64,000 nt of DNA, from assembly GCA_020746875.1 (NCBI GenBank), contig JAGTJL010000004.1, forward strand, positions 1,922,001-1,986,000, given 5' to 3'. Each line of letters begins with the position of its first letter. Position 1 is the stretch's first letter. The notes under the pieces were generated by a model. That model did not search any database, had not been told where the DNA came from, and saw only the letters and a list, made by a program, of their open reading frames with translations. Source of the DNA: Rhexocercosporidium sp. MPI-PUGE-AT-0058 (Eukaryota; Ascomycota; Leotiomycetes; Helotiales). Below are positions 58,172-64,000 of the stretch, piece by piece. The position numbers and the translations under genes are program-made.

Positions 58172-58461
58172 ATTGCCGTTGCCTCCGGCCTTGAATCTGA
58201 AGGGAATATTGGACGCCAGATTGAAATATTGTCGAGATTATGTTTATCGTGAGTTGCGAAATGTGGGGGATTCTCCCTATCGAACTTTTTTCCCGCCAAG
58301 ATCCTGCGATAAGCGATAGGGTGAAGTCTTGGCACTAAAAAAGTTCGGTCCTCTGGTTTTGATGGCGGGATCCGAGCTTGAATGATCACAACTAGCTGGA
58401 AGACTCAATAATTCTCTGCGCTCTCCATACTTCTCAAAATCTAATCAGATTGCTGGAAGAC
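58172..58461. promoter_or_regulatory. Divergent TSR1/UTP7 promoter
   Basis: Only 290 bases separate the two start codons, so both ribosome-assembly genes must use the same stretch. Visible elements are the long inverted repeat (listed separately), two GCGAT units inside its loop, and TTTCCCGCC / GGCGGGA boxes at about 58289-58297 and 58365-58371 on opposite strands, which resemble E2F/MBF-type sites. Co-regulation is an inference. Confidence 0.6.
58281..58347. repeat. 21-base inverted repeat in the TSR1/UTP7 promoter
   Basis: The left arm at 58281-58301 is CGAACTTTTTT, CCC, GCCAAGA. The right arm at 58327-58347 is TCTTGGC, ACT, AAAAAAGTTCG. The outer 11 bases and inner 7 bases are perfectly complementary; only the three bases between them differ (18 of 21). 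The 25-base loop contains GCGATAAGCGATAG. The axis lies near the middle of the 290-base intergenic region. Confidence 0.9.
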
Positions 58462-60244
58462 ATGTCGAACATGGAGATTGATCGTCCAGAAGTCGACAGT
58501 GGCGACAGACAGCACTTCAATGGCGCAGTCCCGATAAAGCGCGCCCGGATGGATTTGACAGCGATAGCACCAGATGCAGCATTGATCCGACGGCAGAAAG
58601 AAGCCAATAAGCAGTATGGAAGAGGCAAAAAGATACCGCGTAAGGAAAATCAAGTGGGATATCAGAGATGGAGACTAACAGCAAGTAGTCAAGGGCATCA
58701 AGGACAAGAAACTACGAGCCAATCTGAAAGCGCAAGAGTCGAAATACCAGACTGCGATATTACGGGCCAAAGATGCGGAAATCCTACACGAGAATACGGA
58801 GGGATTCCTGGAGCCGGAAAATGAATTAGAAAGAACATACAAAGTCAAGCAACGAGACATTGCGAAAGAGGTTCCGATCGAGACAGCAAAGAAGGGATTC
58901 GAGCTGAAGTTGGACGCATTGGGGCCTTATGTGTGTGACTATACGAGGAATGGAAGAGACCTTTTGCTGGCGGGGAGGAAAGGCCATATTGCTACCATGG
59001 ATTGGCGAGATGGGAAGCTGGGCTGCGAAATACAACTCGGAGAGACAGTACGGGATGCAAAGTGGCTGCACAACAACCAGATGTTTGCGGTTGCGCAGAA
59101 GAAATACGTCTACATATACGATCAGGCGGGCGTAGAGCTGCATTGCTTGAAAAAGCATATTGAGGTTACCAATATGGAGTTTCTACCATACCATTACCTG
59201 CTGGCAACAGTAGTAAGTATATACCATCTTCTGATGTTGCTGGAGCAGATTTTAACGCCGAATTAGGGAAACGCAGGATATTTGAAATACCAAGATGTCT
59301 CGACCGGTCAAATGGTCATCGAAACCCCCACCAAACTCGGATCACCTACCGCTCTTACCCAAAATCCTCAAAATGCAATCCTTCATATGGGCCATCAAAA
59401 TGGAACCGTCACACTCTGGTCACCCAATTCTCCAACCCCATTAGTCAAGCTTCTTGCCCACCGAGGTCCAGTCCGTGCCATGTCGATAGACCGAGAAGGC
59501 AGATACATGGTTTCGACAGGTCAGGACCTCAAGATGTCAGTCTGGGATATTAGGATGTTCAAGGAGGTCAACAGTTACTTCACACGACAACCAGCATCTT
59601 CGGTCGCCATTTCAGACCGCGGCTTGACAGCTGTAGGATGGGGAACACAGACATCGATATGGCGAGGCTTATTCACCAAGCACGCATTGGAGCAAGAGAA
59701 GATTCAAAGCCCGTACATGGCGTGGGGAGGCGAAGGCAAGAGGATAGAGCGTGTAAAATGGTGTCCATTTGAGGATATCCTGGGTGTCTCGCACGATGCT
59801 GGATTCTCGTCAATCATTGTACCAGGAGCAGGAGAGCCTAACTTCGACGCCCAAGAAATCAACCCATACGAGAACACCAAGCAACGTCAAGAAGCCGAAG
59901 TTAGATCACTGCTCAATAAGCTGCAACCAGAGATGATATCCCTGAACCCAGAATATATCGGTAATCTGGACTTGCTGACAGCAGAGCAACGCAAAGCGGA
60001 GAAGGACCTGGATAAGAAACCCGTGGATCCTGTTGCGGATGTGAAGAATCGTGGAAGAGGCAAGAATAGTTCGTTGAGAAAATACTTGAGGAAGCAGGGC
60101 TCGAGGAATATTATTGATGAGAGGAGACTAAAGATTGAGGAGATGAGAAAGAATCAGGGCGAGAGGCAGCAGAAGAAGTTGCAAGAAGCTGAGCAAGAGC
60201 TAGGTCCTGCTTTGAGTCGCTTTGCTAGGAAGGGAGGAGCTTGA
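58462..60244 (+). CDS. utp7: U3 snoRNP / SSU processome protein Utp7 (WDR46, BING4 domain)
   Basis: Exons are 58462-58639, 58689-59212 and 59267-60244, 559 aa (yeast Utp7 is 554 aa). The N-terminus is MSNMEIDRPEVDSGDRQHFN, with a basic region reading GRGKKIP joined to LKGIKDKKLRANLKAQESKY. A helix with ILHENTEGFLEPENELERTY follows, then WD40 repeats (GRKGHIATMDWRDGKLGCEI; HMGHQNGTVTLWSPNSPTPL; AMSIDREGRYMVSTGQDLKM, then SVWDIRMF). The C-terminal BING4CT region contains CPFEDILGVSHDAGFSSIIV and PGAGEPNFDAQEINPYENTK, then a Lys/Arg-rich tail. The first acceptor could be either of two adjacent AGs three bases apart, changing one or two residues. Utp7 works in the nucleolus in early 18S rRNA processing. 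Confidence 0.96.
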
Positions 60245-60592
60245 TGGCTTGATAGTAACGGGATATGGTAGTAATAAACTTGATACCCATCTCACAGTGT
60301 GGCGCCCTACTTTTCTTTAACTCATTGCTGTTGCTTGCTGAGCTAGGCAGAGCATAGGGTGACTCTGGTGGAACTGGAGATGAACCAAATAGGTAAGCAC
60401 TTGATCGGCCCAGGAAGGTCTTGACTTCCACCTTACGTATGTAGGGCCTTCTTGAGTCTTTTTGGTAATGTTGGACTTTCCTAGTATGCACTTCTCGAGA
60501 TATTTTCACAATGGGAGCGATGATTGCGCGAGCGATACCAGATTGCTACCAGGAAATGGAAAGAAAGATCCACGCACCGCTGAGTCTCATCC
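60245..60592. other. Intergenic
   Basis: 3' flank of UTP7 and promoter of the ubiquitin-like gene. No gene seen. Confidence 0.5.
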
Positions 60593-60976
60593 ATGAGCCC
60601 AGCTATATCCAAGAGAACTCCACTGATCCGAAGACCACCCAGACCTGCCACAGAACCAGCATGCGGGGATCAGTTCTTCGTCAGGAACGTTGCGGGAAAG
60701 ACTCTGACGTTCTTGCTCAATCCTCCAGACATGGTCGCACATGTGAAGGAATTGATCTATGCCAAAGATGGATGTCCATGTGACAAGCAACATTTGATAT
60801 ATGCGGGAAAACAACTAGAAAATCTCTGTGAATTGAGGCCATTGAGAGCACTCAGAGCGGCAAAGCTGGAGAGTGTTAGCATGCGGGTTTGGACAGAGGC
60901 CATTAAGCATTATGCCATACCTTCAATCGATAAGATATTCTCGTACATCGGACGGACAACCGACTGGGACAATTGA
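60593..60976 (+). CDS. Ubiquitin-like protein without C-terminal Gly-Gly, 127 aa
   Basis: The single exon begins at MSPAISKRTPLIRRPPRPAT. Residues about 27-100 align by eye with ubiquitin: QFFVRNVAGKTLTFLLNPPD matches [20 protein letters not shown]-type sequence, then HVKELIYAKDGCPCDKQHLI matches the helix and IPPDQQRLI strand, then YAGKQLENL matches FAGKQLEDG. The following KLESVSMRVW occupies the last strand but there is no diglycine, and about 27 further residues follow. It therefore cannot be conjugated in the normal way and probably acts as a binding module or is degenerate. The start has good context (CCATGAG). Between the UTP7 and 2EXR genes it stands alone. Confidence 0.6.
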   Translation: MSPAISKRTPLIRRPPRPATEPACGDQFFVRNVAGKTLTFLLNPPDMVAHVKELIYAKDGCPCDKQHLIYAGKQLENLCELRPLRALRAAKLESVSMRVWTEAIKHYAIPSIDKIFSYIGRTTDWDN

Positions 60977-61137
60977 GGATGATCAAGCTTGGACATCAGA
61001 TTAGGAAAATGCGGTTGGACTCAAGCAAAAGGAAAAGAGTGCGAATGATTATTGAGATTGAGGATTTTGAGAAGAATTAAAAATTGGTTCAACCTAAAGC
61101 AGACGAACCATAGATGTGAGTTCAATGGGCATCTCCA

Positions 61138-62188
61138 TTACGCAGTGCCACTTGCCAGACTTTCGCTGCTCATCAACCTCGTCCCGATCTTTCTAGCAAT
61201 ACCCAGACCCCTCAAGCTCTCCTCATCAATACCCTTTCCCTGGCACCAACAAATGGTCGTCTGGTAACTCGAGTGCGTAATCTTATCCGAAACAAAACTC
61301 ACATTAACAATCCCGATTTCCCGACGCATGAACATCTTCAGCGGCATCTGCTCACAAAGCGTCTTTACAAAACCATCCGCCTTCTCCTCACTATCCACAC
61401 AAAGAAGCTTCCCTGGCATCGCCGCCCAGTCCTCTGTTGTTCCTATCCCATCCTGATATCGCTTACAATGGAAGTAAATCCTCAAATCCAGCTCCCGGAT
61501 CTTCATCAGCTGACCCTCAAAATCTTTCTCCAATGTTCCCACCGCGAAGCAGAACGGGCAGCAACACATCCCCTGTCCATGCCCAGTCTCCCAACCATGG
61601 TCCCTCATCCCACCTGAAAATCTGAAACCGTGCTGATCGTACTCAATAGTAGCTTTCAAACAAAACGACAGCGAGCGGTCCTTTGGAAACTTGGCGAGTG
61701 ATTTCCTAGGCGGGTTGATCAACCCTGAAAACACCATTCCACCACAGACGTGGAATCTTAGATTCGCGTATACAATAGATTTTGCTTCGTTGTATACCTG
61801 GCGACTTGTTCGCAGCCAGCTGAGTGCGCCGGGACCCTTGGGTCGTTTGTATTTGCCGTTCTTGGAAGCCTGCTGCTCCTGATGACGGGTAGAACACCTG
61901 CCTTGGATATCGTTCGGATCCAATGAGATTGAGCCGAATGTACTTATGGAAATTGGGGCAGAATTGGTGTGGGTTTCACCATAAAGGAGGATAAGGTCAG
62001 TGGTCACGACGGTTTTGTAGATCCTGTTGCGGATTTCTGGAGGGAGGGAGAGAAGGCGGCTTGGTTTGGTGGGCTTGGCTTTCTTTTTGGTGTCGGTTTC
62101 TGTGGAGTGTTAGATCTCTTTGAACTGATTGTCTTGTTTCTGGGTTTGTCTTACTGGGTGCCTTGGGTGGAGATTTTCGTTTGACCAT
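61138..62188 (-). CDS. 2EXR/F-box-like fungal protein, 331 aa
   Basis: The gene reads complement(61138..62099, 62155..62188). Exon 1 gives MVKRKSPPKAP; the 55-base intron (GTAAGA...CCACAG) leads into a basic stretch (TDTKKKAKPTKP) and the signature RLLSLPPEIRNRIYKTVV, the LPxEIRxxIY motif of the fungal 2EXR/F-box-like domain that opens many ascomycete proteins. Further family blocks are LSWLRTSRQVYNEAKSIVYA and LRFHVCGG. A Cys-rich central piece (GMCCCPFCFAV) and ELDLRIYFHCKRY follow. The intron is required: without it the first exon frame stops after 63 codons and misses the LPPEIR motif. Such proteins are numerous in Leotiomycetes; specific roles are unknown. Confidence 0.82.
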
Positions 62189-62753
62189 GATTCTTGATCA
62201 AAGGGTGGCTAGTTTGGGTTTGGCTCAATACGGGGAAAGCTAGACAGATTTTGATGGATTTTGTCTGATTCTATGGCGGTAAGTCAATAGACGTCTGTGC
62301 TTTTGCTAAGAAGATGGCTACTGTTGCTACTGTTGGCCTCGGACGGCGTGTGTCGTTGGTGAGGAAAGATTGTTAGAAAAGCGAGGCGTGTTTCTTGGCG
62401 TACTGTGCCGCAAGACGTGACTCTTAAACATTGATGTCATTTGACTTCCAGGATACTCCCCTAAAGTTGAGATGATTTAGAATGTTTGTGACTTTGCATG
62501 ATCCATCTTCGATGATGGTGACGTTCATGATCATTACCTGTTACGTGTCTGTTTATTAAAATGAGCTTTTGGAATTTCCATATCAATAGTTTGATCTCTG
62601 GATGTAATTGATGAGCTGCTTCAAGAGCAAATTACAAGAACGATAACCCGGTTGACAAAGAAAATCTAGCTCACGCTAAGTGAAGTCAACAAGCCAAGCT
62701 TATACATACACCCCTCCAAAACAACACACCCATCAACAGGCACCCCCCAAGTC
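62189..62753. other. Intergenic
   Basis: Promoter of the 2EXR gene and 3' flank of the next. No gene seen. Confidence 0.5.
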
Positions 62754-63155
62754 TCAAAGTCCACCAGGAAAATTCCTCGCAACAGCCTTAACCAGCCCCC
62801 CAGGCCCCTCGCAAAACATAACCTTAACTTCATTCCCTTCCACTCTTCCATTCCTATTCTTAATCAACTCTTTAAAAGCAACCTGCACCAGCTTCTCAAA
62901 CAACTCCGTAAATTCCACGTGTCCCCTTATACACCAACCAAAGATGATCCCATCCCATTGTCTCTCCTTGATGACTTTTCGGAGACCAGAGACGGTGTTT
63001 GGGTCCGTGGGGTCGACTTGGTAGCCGATGTTTTCGAAGCGAGATGAGAGTTCGGGTGGTGCGAGGGACCATTGCTTTGAGAGGATTGAGGAGATAGGGT
63101 GGCCGGCGAGGTGGAGGCTGGCGCTTATTGTGAGGATTAATTTACGTGATGCCAT
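62754..63155 (-). CDS. Small conserved hypothetical protein, 133 aa
   Basis: The single exon begins MASRKLILTISASLHLAGHP. It reads as a compact alpha/beta protein: SILSKQWSLAPPELSSRFEN, then IGYQVDPTDPNTVSGLRKVI, then KERQWDGIIFGWCIRGHVEF, then TELFEKLVQVAFKELIKNRN, then NEVKVMFCEGPGGLVKAVAR. The first hydrophobic stretch is a beta-strand rather than a signal peptide because it is short and followed by a conserved-looking region. This resembles small fungal proteins of unknown function with a Rossmann-like repeat. No neighbour suggests a pathway. Confidence 0.72.
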   Translation of the reverse strand: MASRKLILTISASLHLAGHPISSILSKQWSLAPPELSSRFENIGYQVDPTDPNTVSGLRKVIKERQWDGIIFGWCIRGHVEFTELFEKLVQVAFKELIKNRNGRVEGNEVKVMFCEGPGGLVKAVARNFPGGL

Positions 63156-63847
63156 GGTGAGGGTTCGTTAGGTTTGTGTAAGGGCTTTTGTCAGGGTACT
63201 TATTGCTGCGTTTTCTTTGGTGCGTAAGGGGACAATAGCTGGCGACCCCGATGGCAGAAATATTAAACTATCTACTTACTCTTATATGATTTGCAATCCA
63301 GTTTAAATTACAAGTCGGTGCTTACAGTGTTACAGACACAATGGGCTCGACGGGGACTTGTTGATTTAAAATCTTCCCGTCCTCGACCCCCGAGGTCGGC
63401 AGCCGGACTCACCACAGCGTATTGGAGTCTTGACATAAGTGTTACCCCTAACCCATGCATGCTAAATATTGACGGGCTACTAGTATGTTCGCCAAGTGAA
63501 AAAATGCAACAGCTCCAAGGCAATGTTCGAGACCATATTAGAGGCATATGGGCACAGGAATCGGAAGTGGGCAACAACTTATGAGCGTTGATCAAGAAAT
63601 AATCTCCTTTTGCTGTCTGTAGTGGTCTATGTACCGCGCTCTATAACAAATGACAAAGTTCGGCACAGTACATACATTCATCTTCTGTTTGTACCTCAAA
63701 CGCCGTTCAAAAGGCCCAGGAATCTATCTCTACGATGCCTTTCTTCCCAAGTCTCCAACAAATGAAAGGCCACAAATCCAGACCCATGGGATGCATACCC
63801 CAAATTCAGATCAAAATTGTATACATCAACTTGTCCTCGCTCTCACC
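63156..63847. other. Intergenic
   Basis: Open frames on both strands at 63291-63595 overlap each other and lack domain or splice support. No gene called. Confidence 0.45.
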
Positions 63848-64000
63848 TCAAACAAACATCTCGTACCCATCTTTGTTATTCATGTGACCCCTCTCTGCAG
63901 CCTTAGAAGCGCGAAACATCCTAACAGAAACCACAGCAGCAAAGCCTGTAAGAGCACTACAAATCCCACCTGTCAGCAAACATCCACCCAAACCACACCA
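63848..64000 (-). CDS. C-terminus of a membrane protein, continues beyond window
   Basis: From the window edge the minus-strand frame is open for 50 codons to TGA (63848-63850). It reads WCGLGGCLLTGGICSALTGF, then AAVVSVRMFRASKAAERGHM, then NNKDGYEMFV. A hydrophobic Gly/Ala-rich segment followed by a basic, polar tail is typical of a last transmembrane helix with a cytoplasmic C-terminus. The family cannot be named from this fragment. It could be a single 3' exon of a larger gene. Confidence 0.55.
   Translation of the reverse strand, partial: WCGLGGCLLTGGICSALTGFAAVVSVRMFRASKAAERGHMNNKDGYEMFV

Noticed and set aside
60511..60783. 90-codon frame overlapping the ubiquitin-like gene
   Set aside because: The other frame aligns with ubiquitin over about 70 residues, so this one is a shadow.

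Overview
The window is nuclear DNA of a filamentous ascomycete, and the gene content suggests a Leotiomycetes/Helotiales-like fungus. That placement is an inference; I saw no taxonomic marker. The support is dense monocistronic genes on both strands, introns mostly of 45-60 bases with GTRNGT donors and CTRAC-like branch sites, and fungus-specific families (Zn2Cys6 regulator, fungal ADAM protease, Clr5-ankyrin protein, GH7 cellulase, NB-ARC/TPR NOD-like receptor, CmcJ/AsaB-like oxidoreductase). I rebuilt gene models by hand from reading frame, splice sites and family knowledge. In every joined model the codon phase closes across all introns.

Layout. 1-11.3 kb: 3' part of a MYND-like zinc-finger protein, a small hypothetical gene, the mitochondrial GrpE co-chaperone (mge1), a six-exon coiled-coil protein and a three-exon small gene whose last two exons are easily missed. 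11.3-18.2 kb: a long CT-rich leader, then a type I membrane ADAM metalloprotease and a small conserved protein. 19-22.3 kb: a decayed phosphotransferase (APH-type) pseudogene, a secreted SET-domain protein and a small Ser-rich protein. 24.1-30.4 kb: a Zn2Cys6 transcription factor, an MFS transporter and a nitrilase; the last two are divergent across a shared 570-base promoter, which looks like a small catabolic or detoxification cluster. 32-39.2 kb: a Clr5-ankyrin protein, a Pro/Gln-rich, RS-rich, glycine-zipper protein, and an equilibrative nucleoside transporter. 41.6-44.9 kb: a small unknown protein and a tail-anchored fungal protein with a likely GC-AG intron.

45-54.4 kb is the most accessory-looking part: a GH7 endoglucanase, a 14-exon NLR (1055 aa) with an unrecognised N-terminal region, a CmcJ/AsaB-like oxidoreductase and a frameshifted gene remnant. 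55-60.2 kb is housekeeping: an intron-containing tRNA-Asp(GTC), then TSR1 and UTP7, two 40S ribosome-assembly factors that diverge from a 290-base promoter carrying a striking 21-base inverted repeat. 60.5-64 kb: a ubiquitin-like protein without a C-terminal Gly-Gly, a 2EXR-type protein, a small hypothetical gene and the C-terminus of a membrane protein running off the window.

Nothing here is an operon. Functional links visible in the layout are the nitrilase/MFS/regulator group and the TSR1/UTP7 pair. I see no intact transposon, CRISPR or plasmid feature.
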